From Candidatus Parcubacteria bacterium (GTDB taxonomy: Bacteria > Patescibacteriota > Minisyncoccia > Minisyncoccales > Staskawiczbacteraceae): a DNA stretch of 17,812 bases. A program made the position numbers and the translations under genes. This document shows positions 1-6,676 of the stretch, piece by piece. The notes under the pieces are model-generated. The model did not search any database, was not told the DNA's origin, and was given only the letters and a program-made list of their open reading frames with translations. The DNA lies in assembly GCA_019658985.1 (NCBI GenBank), contig JAIFWS010000008.1, positions 1 through 17,812 on the forward strand, in the 5' to 3' direction. Every line of letters begins with the position of its first letter. Position 1 is the first letter of the stretch.

Positions 1-582
1 AAAGCTAATCGGCAATACTTCGCGGATCAAGGCTTCCTGTTTTAAGGCTGAGCGGAAATGTGTGGAAAATACCATCACGCGGTCAAAATCCCCCTTCATG
101 TATCCTTCGCCCAGAAAATCAGCCAGCGGTTTTACTTGTTCAGTGGTGGTATAATCCCCCACGTTGGTCATTTTTTTTACCGTTGGCAAACCCCGCTTTA
201 ACAGATACTGAGATGATTTTTCCCCGATCGCCAAGAATGTATTCTGTCCGGGATATTTTTTTTCGTCTTCCGCCAAAGCGTATTCAAACTTTTTAAAAAT
301 AGATCCGTTAAAAGCTCCAGCCAGTCCCTTATCTGAAGCCACTAATACAAATAATGTTTTATGGATCTTGCGGCGCTGCATTAATTCCGGATGGTCTTTT
401 TTATCAATCAAAGTAATGCTGGCTAATAAATCCAGTACCGCAAAAGCATACGGGCGCGAAGCCAGCGCAATTTCCTGCGCTTTTCGCATCTTAGTGGCAG
501 CTACCAGCTCCATCGCCTTGGTAATTTTATTAATATTACCGATGCTTTTTATCCGCTTTTTTAAATTCTGTACCGATTCCAT
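1..582 (-). CDS. atpG: ATP synthase F1 gamma subunit, 3' end cut by window edge
   Basis: Gamma is the central rotor shaft of F1, turning inside the alpha/beta ring and coupling proton flow to ATP synthesis at the inner membrane face. The reading frame is open from ATG at 582 to the window edge, giving the first 194 residues without a stop or frameshift. The N-terminus has the family signature of a coiled helix (MESVQNLKKRIKSIGNINKI, then TKAMELVAATKMRKAQE), and LVASDKGLAGAFNGS matches the conserved SDRGLxGxxN segment. The C-terminal helix lies outside the window. It follows atpA in the usual operon order, but 326 bases of foreign-looking sequence on the opposite strand separate them. No Shine-Dalgarno is visible upstream, and the -35 box of the inserted gene begins only six bases before the atpG start. 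Confidence 0.95.
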   Translation of the reverse strand, partial: MESVQNLKKRIKSIGNINKITKAMELVAATKMRKAQEIALASRPYAFAVLDLLASITLIDKKDHPELMQRRKIHKTLFVLVASDKGLAGAFNGSIFKKFEYALAEDEKKYPGQNTFLAIGEKSSQYLLKRGLPTVKKMTNVGDYTTTEQVKPLADFLGEGYMKGDFDRVMVFSTHFRSALKQEALIREVLPISF

Positions 583-587
583 GGATA

Positions 588-616
588 TTGACCAAAGTTT
601 ATTTATACTCTATTAT
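588..616 (+). promoter_or_regulatory. Sigma70-type promoter of the inserted small gene
   Basis: TTGACC (588-593), a 17-base spacer, then TATTAT (611-616). Transcription would start near 623, giving a leader of about 30 bases before the ATG at 654. It lies in the atpG leader but points away from atpG, so it serves the inserted gene. The box quality and spacing are close to consensus. Confidence 0.65.
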
Positions 617-653
617 TTCCATTAGTCGCCCTAACCAACAGCGGAGGATTGTC

Positions 654-866
654 ATGCCGAGACTGGACTTGGAGGTTTCCCTGCCCTTGGATCAGCGCCT
701 GGGAGCGCTGGCGAAGAAGAAGGGCATCGATAAGGTCGCCCTGATCAGGCGAGCCCTGGCCGTCTACGAAGCGCTCGATGAAGCGGTCGATGGCGGCGCC
801 AAGATCTGCACCGTCGAAGTTTCGACGGGCAAGGTCCTCCAGGACGTCGTCATGGACCCGCAGTGA
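654..866 (+). CDS. Small ribbon-helix-helix-like protein inserted in the atp operon
   Basis: A 70-residue protein starting at ATG 654, preceded by a textbook GGAGG (643-647) six bases upstream; the longer frame from 588 would ignore this site. The sequence starts with a strand-like MPRLDLEVSLP, followed by two helices (LDQRLGALAKKKGI and KVALIRRALAVYEALDEAVD), the layout of a CopG/Arc-type ribbon-helix-helix DNA-binding protein. The tail (AKICTVEVSTGKVLQDVV) is predicted strand-rich. This family includes antitoxins and small repressors, but no partner toxin is present here. By my count GC is about 62%, against roughly 45% in sampled neighbouring atp sequence, with G/C-ending codons throughout. 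It is opposite in strand to atpA and atpG, with its own promoter and terminator. The family is recognised by pattern only; the role is unknown. Confidence 0.75.
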   Translation: MPRLDLEVSLPLDQRLGALAKKKGIDKVALIRRALAVYEALDEAVDGGAKICTVEVSTGKVLQDVVMDPQ

Positions 867-873
867 CTCACAT

Positions 874-910
874 GCGTCCGCAGACCCTGTCTGCCGGACG
901 CGCTTTTTTT
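874..910 (+). terminator. Rho-independent terminator of the inserted gene
   Basis: GCGTCC-GCAGA pairs with TCTGC-(C bulge)-GGACGC around a CCCTG loop, giving an 11-bp stem, followed by seven T (904-910). The last two T are part of the atpA stop codon read on the other strand. On the minus strand the hairpin has no following T-run, so it need not stop atpA-atpG transcription. Confidence 0.85.
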
Positions 911-2432
911 ACACACTTTCGACGAACTTCCCGATTATTTCTTTCATTTTATTTTCTGTTTCATCGCTGATGGCCCGCTCCTCTTTCAATTTTTCCAGTA
1001 TTTCCGGTTGCAAATCAGTTACGTATTCCAAAAATGATGCTTCGATTTTCTGGATTTGATCAGGTTGGAATTTATTGAAGTATCCGTTCAAAGCAGCGTA
1101 TAAAACTAATACCTGTTTTTCAAACGAAATCGGAGCTAAATCATTTTGCTTTAATACTTCCGTGATAATCCTTCCTTTTTGGATTCTTTCTTTGGTAACC
1201 GGATCCACGTCAGAGGCAAACTGCACAAAGGTCTGCAATTCCCTAAATTGCGCAAGCTCCAGCCGCAGTTTCCCGGCCACTTTTTTCATGGCCTTGGTCT
1301 GGGCCGCCCCTCCCACGCGGGAAACTGAAAGCCCGACGTTCACCGCCGGCCTCATGCCTTGATAAAATAAATCAGATTCTAAATAAATCTGCCCGTCGGT
1401 AATAGAAATGACGTTAGTAGGAATGTAGGCGGTAATGTCTCCCAATTGGATTTCGATAATTGGGATGGCGGTCAACGAACCTCCGCCGTTTTCCTTGGAA
1501 AGTTTGGCCGCCCGTTCAAGCAACCGTGAATGCAAATAGAACACGTCTCCCGGATAGGCTTCTCTGCCTGGCGGCCGCCGCAATAATAATGAAATCTGCC
1601 GGTAGGCCCAAGCGTGTTTTGATAAATCGTCGTAAATAATTAAAGCATCCTGGCCCTTATCTCGGAAATACTCTCCAATCGAACATCCGGCAAACGGAGC
1701 CAGATACCACGAAGAGGCCGGACTTGAAGCCGGAGCGGAAACGACCACCGTATTTTCAAAAGCATTATGATTTTTAAGCGTCTCAACGATTTTGGCGATT
1801 TTTGATTCTTTCTGCCCGATAGCTACGTAAATACAGATAACGGGTTTGCCGGATTCCTTGCTCTGGTTGATGATCATGTCCAAAGCGATGGCCGTTTTTC
1901 CGGTTCCGCGGTCGCCGATGATCAATTGGCGCTGTCCGCGTCCGATCGGAATCATCGAGTCGATGGCTTTGATCCCCGTATGCAATGGATAATTTACTGA
2001 TTCGCGGGCTAAAACGTTCGGCGCGTCATTCTCTAAAAAATTCAGCTGAGGCTTTTCTTTTCCCGAAAACAGCGGGCCCTTGCCATCCAATGGATTTCCG
2101 AGCGGATCCACCACCCGGCCCAATACAGCTTCGCCCACAGGAATAGAGAGTAATTGCTTGGTCCTTTTTACCGAGTCCCCGGCTTTAATGTGGGAAAATT
2201 CGCCCAATACCAAGGCTCCGACGGCATCTTCTTCAAGGTTAAGCACCACGGCTTTGACATGTTCCTTGCCGGCCTCAATCGTTAGCACTTCCTGGCTCTG
2301 GACGTTTTTCAAACCGGTAATCTTAATGATCCCGTCACCCACTTCCATCACGGTGCCGACTTCGTCCCACTTGGCGTCTTCCTGGTAACCCTCAATGGCT
2401 TGTTTTATTTTTTCGATAATTTCTTGAGACAT
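909..2432 (-). CDS. atpA: ATP synthase F1 alpha subunit
   Basis: Non-catalytic nucleotide-binding subunit of the F1 hexamer. At 507 residues it is full length. Residues 173-180 carry the Walker A GDRGTGKT, residues 265-270 (IIYDDL) the Walker B region, and 271-292 the conserved SKHAWAYRQ...RRPPGREAYPGD block. Arg372 in SVSRVGG is the arginine that completes the catalytic site on beta. It follows atpH by 12 bases, and its stop codon abuts the terminator of the inserted cassette. The family ATG at 2432 gives the expected MSQEIIEKIK start; no Shine-Dalgarno is visible. Confidence 0.98.
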   Translation of the reverse strand: MSQEIIEKIKQAIEGYQEDAKWDEVGTVMEVGDGIIKITGLKNVQSQEVLTIEAGKEHVKAVVLNLEEDAVGALVLGEFSHIKAGDSVKRTKQLLSIPVGEAVLGRVVDPLGNPLDGKGPLFSGKEKPQLNFLENDAPNVLARESVNYPLHTGIKAIDSMIPIGRGQRQLIIGDRGTGKTAIALDMIINQSKESGKPVICIYVAIGQKESKIAKIVETLKNHNAFENTVVVSAPASSPASSWYLAPFAGCSIGEYFRDKGQDALIIYDDLSKHAWAYRQISLLLRRPPGREAYPGDVFYLHSRLLERAAKLSKENGGGSLTAIPIIEIQLGDITAYIPTNVISITDGQIYLESDLFYQGMRPAVNVGLSVSRVGGAAQTKAMKKVAGKLRLELAQFRELQTFVQFASDVDPVTKERIQKGRIITEVLKQNDLAPISFEKQVLVLYAALNGYFNKFQPDQIQKIEASFLEYVTDLQPEILEKLKEERAISDETENKMKEIIGKFVESV

Positions 2433-2444
2433 CTACATTATTTT

Positions 2445-2813
2445 TTAAAAAATATTTTCGAGTTTTTTAATCAGGGAAAAGTCCAGCTGCTTATGGTTAT
2501 CGACAGTGATTTTCACCCCGGCTATCATAGCCGGATTTATTTTTTCTTCCACAATATCCCCCTTTTTTGCAAACGTTTTTATAATGTGGCTGGTATCGGT
2601 CTTGCGCGCGGTTTCCAAAACAATTTTCTTATTACCAGTATGTTTTAGTAAAAATTCCTGGGCTAACGCCAGGATCTTATGGATTTTTTTCATATCGCCG
2701 TTTTTTTGCACCAACTGCAAAAAATTCTTGGCGATTTTTTTCTCATCGGTCCGTTTGGCTGACAGAGAATCTGCCAGGGCTTTGGCATATATTTTCACAG
2801 ATACACTACTCAT
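2445..2813 (-). CDS. atpH: ATP synthase delta subunit (OSCP), short form
   Basis: Delta links the peripheral stalk (b dimer) to the top of F1. At 122 residues this is well short of the usual 170-180. The N-terminal helix start (VSVKIYAKALADSL) and the C-terminal strand-helix signature (NPAMIAGVKITVDNHKQLDFSLIKKLENIF region, residues about 93-122) are both present, so the loss is from the middle helices rather than an end. The start overlaps atpF by eight bases, implying translational coupling. Position in the operon supports the call as much as sequence does. Confidence 0.9.
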   Translation of the reverse strand: MSSVSVKIYAKALADSLSAKRTDEKKIAKNFLQLVQKNGDMKKIHKILALAQEFLLKHTGNKKIVLETARKTDTSHIIKTFAKKGDIVEEKINPAMIAGVKITVDNHKQLDFSLIKKLENIF

Positions 2814-3315
2814 GGTTTTTGACTTCTAAGGCGGCCTTTTTAATAAGGGCCTCGTCGATGTGTTTGGGATCCATCTGGACCGTTTTAACCAGGGTTTTCT
2901 TCACCAGCTCCAAGGCCTGGTCAAACACCATTTTTTTGACCTCTTCCTGCTGGCGCTTATGGCCGGCTTCCACCTGGGCCATCAATTCTTTCTGATGGTC
3001 TTCAGCTTTTTTCTGCAAAGATTGCCTCAGTAATTCCGCCCGCTGTTCGGTTGATTTGATGATCTCAATGGCCTCCTGGTCGGTTTTTTTAAGATGGGCC
3101 TTGGCGATGTTGTCCACTTCTTTTAAGCGGATGTCAGCTTCAGCGGCTTTTTCCAAGCCTTCTTGTATCCGCTCCGTGCGCTTTTTTATCGTATTCAGAA
3201 GGGGTTTATAAACAAAAGCCCGCAATACAATCAATAGAATAAAAAAATTAACAGCCTGGCTTAACAGAAGCTGCCAATGTATTCCCAATTGTTCAAGTAA
3301 ACCTCCTGATTCCAT
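2806..3315 (-). CDS. atpF: ATP synthase Fo subunit b
   Basis: Peripheral stalk subunit that holds F1 against rotor torque. 169 residues: a short N-terminal segment, one membrane helix (about residues 13-35, WQLLLSQAVNFFILLIVLRAF), then a long, highly charged coiled-coil rich in Lys, Glu, Gln and Ala to the C-terminus. This is the usual bacterial b architecture and length. It lies 14 bases after atpE and overlaps the delta gene. No visible Shine-Dalgarno. Confidence 0.95.
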   Translation of the reverse strand: MESGGLLEQLGIHWQLLLSQAVNFFILLIVLRAFVYKPLLNTIKKRTERIQEGLEKAAEADIRLKEVDNIAKAHLKKTDQEAIEIIKSTEQRAELLRQSLQKKAEDHQKELMAQVEAGHKRQQEEVKKMVFDQALELVKKTLVKTVQMDPKHIDEALIKKAALEVKNHE

Positions 3316-3329
3316 TACATGAAATTTAA

Positions 3330-3560
3330 TTACACAACGAACTTCACAACCAATGCGACTACCAACGCGTACACGGCGATAGCTTCAGCGAAAGCGATTG
3401 CCAATACCATAGCAGTCTGGACTTTTGAAGCTGCTTCAGGATTGCGGCCGATAGCTTTAAGCCCTGTTGAACCGATAACAGCGATGGCGATGGCCGGAGT
3501 AATAGTTCCAATCGCGATAACACCCACCGTTGCCCATACTCGAACTTGGTCTATATCCAT
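3330..3560 (-). CDS. atpE: ATP synthase Fo subunit c (rotor ring)
   Basis: A 76-residue two-helix hairpin that forms the membrane rotor. The polar loop GRNPEA (residues 38-43) and the ion-carrying Glu59 in helix 2 (AFAEAIAVYAL) are clear. Glu59 is followed by Ala rather than Ser/Thr, and the helix 1 position that holds Gln in sodium-type rings is Ile here, so a proton-type ring is inferred. The gene is 122 bases from atpB, an unusually wide gap filled by an AT-rich inverted repeat. Confidence 0.97.
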   Translation of the reverse strand: MDIDQVRVWATVGVIAIGTITPAIAIAVIGSTGLKAIGRNPEAASKVQTAMVLAIAFAEAIAVYALVVALVVKFVV

Positions 3561-3579
3561 GATAATTTAATTCAAAATG

Positions 3580-3664
3580 CAAAAATCAAAATTCAAAATA
3601 TTTGTATCCGGCTACGCCGGATTAATTTTGGATTTTAACTTGCAATTTTGAATTTTGATTTTTG
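3580..3664. repeat. AT-rich dispersed inverted repeat with GC hairpin core
   Basis: Two arms of 20 bases (3580-3599 and 3645-3664) are perfect reverse complements made of AAAATTC-like words. Between them lies a 7-bp hairpin, ATCCGGC-TAC-GCCGGAT (3606-3622). Elements of this make-up (AT-rich arms around a short GC palindrome) are familiar from Parcubacteria intergenic regions, which I state from memory. It sits inside the atp transcript between atpB and atpE, where the RNA would form a long stem. Confidence 0.8.
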
Positions 3665-3682
3665 ATTTTTTAATTTTATTTA

Positions 3683-4420
3683 CTAATGCTCTTCTCCGTG
3701 CAAGGTCGTGTGCAGTGATATGGAAACCAGGGTCAGCATGGCAAACACGAATGCCTGGATGAATCCCACGAATATCTCCAACCCCAAAAATGGCAGCGGA
3801 ACCACGTAGGGAGCCAGGAACGCGACGATGGTGAGCAATACTTCTCCCGCGAACACATTCCCGAACAACCGGAACGAGAGGGAAATAATCTTGGCAAATT
3901 CTGAAATAATTTCCAGGATTCCGATGAAGAATCCGATCGGGCTTTTAAAATTTAAAAACTTTCCAATGTGGTGGAAAGTCCCCACGGCCATCATCCCGAT
4001 GACATTGGTCGTTATTACAGAGATGATAGCAAATGCCAGCGTAAAGTTCAAATCCGCCGCCGGCGAACGGAAGAGCGAAACCTCATGCCCGCCGTGTTCC
4101 ACCAGCAATGAACCGACTCCCGGCAGGATGCCGGAAAAATTAGAGGCCATGATAAAAATGAAGATCGTAGCTATTAAAGGGAAGTATTGCTCGGCTTTTT
4201 TCATGCTTCCCAGCATTGAGGACATCAGTTCCAGCAACTGCTCTGAAGCCATTTCAATTGCTGCCTGGAATGTGCCGGGAACAAGGCGGATATTCCGGCG
4301 GATGATAAGAGCTCCCGCGATAAGCACGAGAGAAACGACGAGCGTCGAAGCCAGGGAATTGGTAATGCCAAAACCTCCGATGTTGAATATTTCCTGGGCT
4401 TTAAGAGAAATTTCTTCCAT
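3683..4420 (-). CDS. atpB: ATP synthase Fo subunit a
   Basis: Stator channel protein that passes protons to and from the c-ring. 245 residues with about five or six membrane helices. The essential arginine is Arg184 in SLSFRLFGNVFAGE, flanked by the conserved acidic and polar residues of helix 4, and the C-terminal helix carries the Q222-containing GFIQAFVFAMLT signature. It is the first gene of the structural atp set and is preceded by its own promoter (-10 at 4434-4439). No separate atpI is seen; the upstream DUF2127-like gene takes that position. Confidence 0.97.
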   Translation of the reverse strand: MEEISLKAQEIFNIGGFGITNSLASTLVVSLVLIAGALIIRRNIRLVPGTFQAAIEMASEQLLELMSSMLGSMKKAEQYFPLIATIFIFIMASNFSGILPGVGSLLVEHGGHEVSLFRSPAADLNFTLAFAIISVITTNVIGMMAVGTFHHIGKFLNFKSPIGFFIGILEIISEFAKIISLSFRLFGNVFAGEVLLTIVAFLAPYVVPLPFLGLEIFVGFIQAFVFAMLTLVSISLHTTLHGEEH

Positions 4421-4433
4421 ATAGTAATGTAGT

Positions 4434-4461
4434 ATTATAACGGCTTTCTAGTTTTTTACAA
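4434..4461 (-). promoter_or_regulatory. Promoter of the ATP synthase operon
   Basis: On the minus strand TTGTAA (4461-4456), a 16-base spacer, and a consensus TATAAT (4439-4434), with a start expected near 4427, only a few bases before the atpB ATG at 4420. The -35 overlaps the last codons of the upstream membrane-protein gene. This would allow atp expression independent of the upstream redox genes. Confidence 0.6.
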
Positions 4462-4963
4462 CCTCCTCTTTTATGCCTTGGTATTCCAGCCAGGTAAGGA
4501 TAACTAGGGCGATATCGATGAGGGTGAAAAAGAGCAGAAGCCCCGAATGGTATAAAAAAAGCCGGTACGCAAGATACAGGATGAAAAAACACGTAGCTAT
4601 TATTGAAACCGGATACGCCCACAATTTGCCTCTGAGCAAAGAAATCACCAGGAAAATATTGACCAGGCCGTAAAAAAGAAAATAAAAGGCAAGAAAGTAT
4701 TTTGCACTGGAAAAATCATAGGCCTCGCGCACCAGGTAACCTGTCGCGAAGTGCTCTGAAATCCCCGCCGTCCCGCGGCCGGCCAGCACCATCAGGGAAT
4801 CGTAAATAGTTTCCTTTTTAAAAAAGAAGAATCCAATGGCGATAACGATTTCCGCGCATCCGTTAAAGCCTTTTAGTAATAATGCTATTTTAAAAACCCG
4901 GTGCACAATGGCACGCTGCAATGCTTTACCCGGAACAACATTGCCGGAAACGAGTGGATCCAT
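4448..4963 (-). CDS. DUF2127-like four-helix membrane protein
   Basis: 171 residues with four predicted membrane helices (about residues 26-48, 87-111, 115-134 and 138-160). FKIALLLKGFNGCAEIV near the start, AKYFLAFYFLFYGLVNIFLVISLLRGKLWAYP in the middle and LTWLEY near the end match the general pattern I associate with DUF2127, whose function is not known. It lies 24 bases after the response regulator and 27 bases before atpB. That position, where atpI is often found, raises the possibility of a role in ATP synthase assembly, but nothing in the sequence shows it. Confidence 0.65.
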   Translation of the reverse strand: MDPLVSGNVVPGKALQRAIVHRVFKIALLLKGFNGCAEIVIAIGFFFFKKETIYDSLMVLAGRGTAGISEHFATGYLVREAYDFSSAKYFLAFYFLFYGLVNIFLVISLLRGKLWAYPVSIIATCFFILYLAYRLFLYHSGLLLFFTLIDIALVILTWLEYQGIKEEVVKN

Positions 4964-4987
4964 GTAAGAAACGGATTATCAAACTTA

Positions 4988-5371
4988 CTATTTGACTCCC
5001 AATTTATCCTTGGCCCTTTTAACGATGTCGGCAAGGTGCATATCGGCTTTAACGATATAATCCGCCTCGCCCGCAACTTCGATCGCCTGGCTAATATGGT
5101 CCAAGTCCTTGAAGTTGGTCAAAAAAATTATTTTAGAACTGATGCCTTTTGCCCGCACCTGCCTGGCCATTTCAATGCCATCCATCTTCGGCATCAAAAT
5201 ATCAATCATAATCAGGTCCGGATTTATCTTCTCGGCCAAAGCCAGACCTTCTTCCCCGTCATGAGCATACGACATGTCCATACCCTGGTTATTGAAACTC
5301 TGTTCCAGGAGGTAAGAAAAATCCTTATCATCTTCAACAATAAGAACTTTCTTGGTATTTGATTCGCTCAT
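4988..5371 (-). CDS. Single-domain response regulator (CheY-like receiver)
   Basis: 127 residues forming one receiver domain and nothing else. The acidic pocket is Glu13-Asp14-Asp15 (LIVEDD), the phospho-acceptor is Asp57 (MIDILMPKMDG), and the switch Thr85 (IIFLTN) and Lys108 (YIVKAD) are in place. With no output domain it must act through a protein partner. No histidine kinase is encoded in the window, so it is an orphan here. It is 14 bases downstream of the beta-repeat protein and 24 bases before the DUF2127-like gene, so it is probably co-transcribed with them. Confidence 0.93.
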   Translation of the reverse strand: MSESNTKKVLIVEDDKDFSYLLEQSFNNQGMDMSYAHDGEEGLALAEKINPDLIMIDILMPKMDGIEMARQVRAKGISSKIIFLTNFKDLDHISQAIEVAGEADYIVKADMHLADIVKRAKDKLGVK

Positions 5372-5385
5372 AATATTGAATTTGA

Positions 5386-5694
5386 TTACAGTACCAATAA
5401 AATTAATGCCGCCCCGCCCAGCATAATATGAGGACCATCAACGTCTCCGATGGTTTTTAAGGCATAGTCACGGACAAATCCGGTTTTTGGATCAATGGTA
5501 CCAACGTGACGATTCTCATAATCATATACATATCCATTGCTTTCATCGACCCGCCCGACTTTATGCTGCATACTATGGACGTCGCCATTCATTTGCACCC
5601 AGCCTAACTTTTCATTTTCGCCATCCCAAACCGTTAAATCTTCCCTTAGAGTCGAAACCGTGCCCGCCATATTTTTTAATTTTGTGCCTGCCAT
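5386..5694 (-). CDS. Hypothetical small protein with beta-type repeats and C-terminal TM
   Basis: 102 residues from the ATG at 5694, or 94 from the ATG at 5670; both are preceded by the same AT-rich context because of a 24-base tandem duplication. The body holds repeated short strand motifs of the form GxVxDxxxxxVGxVDxxxGxVxDYxxxxVG (residues about 31-85), suggesting a small repeated beta fold. A short hydrophobic end (IMLGGAALILLVL) looks like a C-terminal membrane anchor. It is eight bases after the dsbB-like gene. I do not recognise a named family with certainty. Confidence 0.7.
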   Translation of the reverse strand: MAGTKLKNMAGTVSTLREDLTVWDGENEKLGWVQMNGDVHSMQHKVGRVDESNGYVYDYENRHVGTIDPKTGFVRDYALKTIGDVDGPHIMLGGAALILLVL

Positions 5695-5701
5695 ATTTTT
5701 T
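5660..5701. repeat. 24-base tandem duplication over the start codon
   Basis: Copies begin at 5660 and 5684; the shared 18 bases (5660-5677 and 5684-5701) differ at one position. Each copy contains one possible ATG of the small beta-repeat gene, so the protein begins MAGT...MAGT. Confidence 0.85.
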
Positions 5702-5702
5702 G

Positions 5703-6257
5703 TTATACCGTAATATTTTCCCGGCTCTTGCCCAGCTTGTAAAAAATTAAAAGCATAATAATCAGCGCGAATGCCGTCAGGGCCATCAAAGGGATTGTCA
5801 CGTATCCGAACTCAAATACGTAGCGCTTCACGCATGAAACCTGTGTGCCTCCCAATTGGCAAAACGCGTCCAGTCCGCTATTCCAGTAATACATGTAATT
5901 ATGGTAAGCCGAGACCAAGGCTCCAATAACAGAAGAAGCCAGCGCGTATTTGATCAGACGGCGGTCTTTATTAATAGTGGCGAACCCCAGCACGACTACG
6001 AGCGGATACATGAAAATCCTTTGGATCCAGCATAGGTCGCACGGTGGAAACCCGACAATCTCTGAATAAAAAAGGCTCCCCAATACAGAAGCCAAGCTGA
6101 TTAAGAACGCGAGCATTAAGGCATTTTTTTGGATGAATGTGACAACTGCGAATTGCTTTTTGCGCAAAAACAGCAAATACACCACACCCAAAACCACCAG
6201 AACCTGTCCGGCAATCGTGCCCAAGGCCAAGATTTTATTTCCCAGTTCTATTATCAT
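5703..6257 (-). CDS. DsbB/BdbC-type disulfide-forming membrane oxidase
   Basis: Re-oxidises a thiol oxidoreductase outside the membrane and passes electrons to quinone. 184 residues, with membrane helices at about 13-32, 44-63, 79-96, 104-120 and 151-174. The first periplasmic pair is Cys73-x-x-Cys76 in PPCDLCWIQR, the family hallmark; the second pair is Cys133 and Cys142 (FCQLGGTQVSC). It is five bases downstream of the CPHC thioredoxin-like gene, the natural redox partner, so the two likely form one extracytoplasmic disulfide system. Confidence 0.93.
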   Translation of the reverse strand: MIIELGNKILALGTIAGQVLVVLGVVYLLFLRKKQFAVVTFIQKNALMLAFLISLASVLGSLFYSEIVGFPPCDLCWIQRIFMYPLVVVLGFATINKDRRLIKYALASSVIGALVSAYHNYMYYWNSGLDAFCQLGGTQVSCVKRYVFEFGYVTIPLMALTAFALIIMLLIFYKLGKSRENITV

Positions 6258-6262
6258 ATAAT

Positions 6263-6646
6263 CTAAGGCAACGTACAGCCTGTTTTATCGGCTAACTCTT
6301 GCAATGACACCTCCCCTTCGGTTCTTGAACCATCGGGAAATACCCATGTCGGATATACTTTAATGTCTTTTTCGGCGCAAATCGGAAGCTGGCCCTGGCT
6401 GTCAGGAGTGGAGCACTCAACATACGGAAGATATTGCTTTGAATTGCCGAATAATTTTTTAGTAGCTTGGCAATGCGGACACCAGAAAGCGCCGTAGAAT
6501 ATCGCGCCTTTATCCTTCAAGCATTTTGCGAAATCGTCCAGCGGCCCCGGACCCTGTTCCCTGGCCCAAAGCCAATACGAGATTCCCCCGACCACCAATA
6601 AAGCGGCGACGATGACCAATATGATATTTCGTAGGTTTTTATCCAT
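6263..6646 (-). CDS. Membrane-anchored thioredoxin-fold disulfide oxidoreductase (CPHC)
   Basis: 127 residues: an N-terminal membrane anchor (about 8-27) and then a short thioredoxin fold facing outside. The active site is Cys56-Pro-His-Cys59 (GAFWCPHCQATKKLF), the DsbA-type dipeptide that favours oxidation, and Pro99 in VYPTW is the cis-proline. Additional cysteines at 42, 78, 90 and 124 could form structural disulfides. The layout resembles the thioredoxin domain found next to VKOR/DsbB proteins. A TATAAT at 6653-6658 on the minus strand lies six bases before the ATG, which may give a near-leaderless internal transcript. Confidence 0.9.
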   Translation of the reverse strand: MDKNLRNIILVIVAALLVVGGISYWLWAREQGPGPLDDFAKCLKDKGAIFYGAFWCPHCQATKKLFGNSKQYLPYVECSTPDSQGQLPICAEKDIKVYPTWVFPDGSRTEGEVSLQELADKTGCTLP

Positions 6647-6676
6647 AGATTTATTATAAAAATTAATGAATGTAAA

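Noticed and set aside
588..653. Longer start (ATG 588) for the ribbon-helix-helix gene
   Set aside because: It would place the start on the promoter itself; GGAGG at 643-647 points to ATG 654, where the composition also changes.
3828..4424. 198-codon plus-strand frame opposite atpB
   Set aside because: Antisense shadow of a clearly conserved gene, no promoter or ribosome site.
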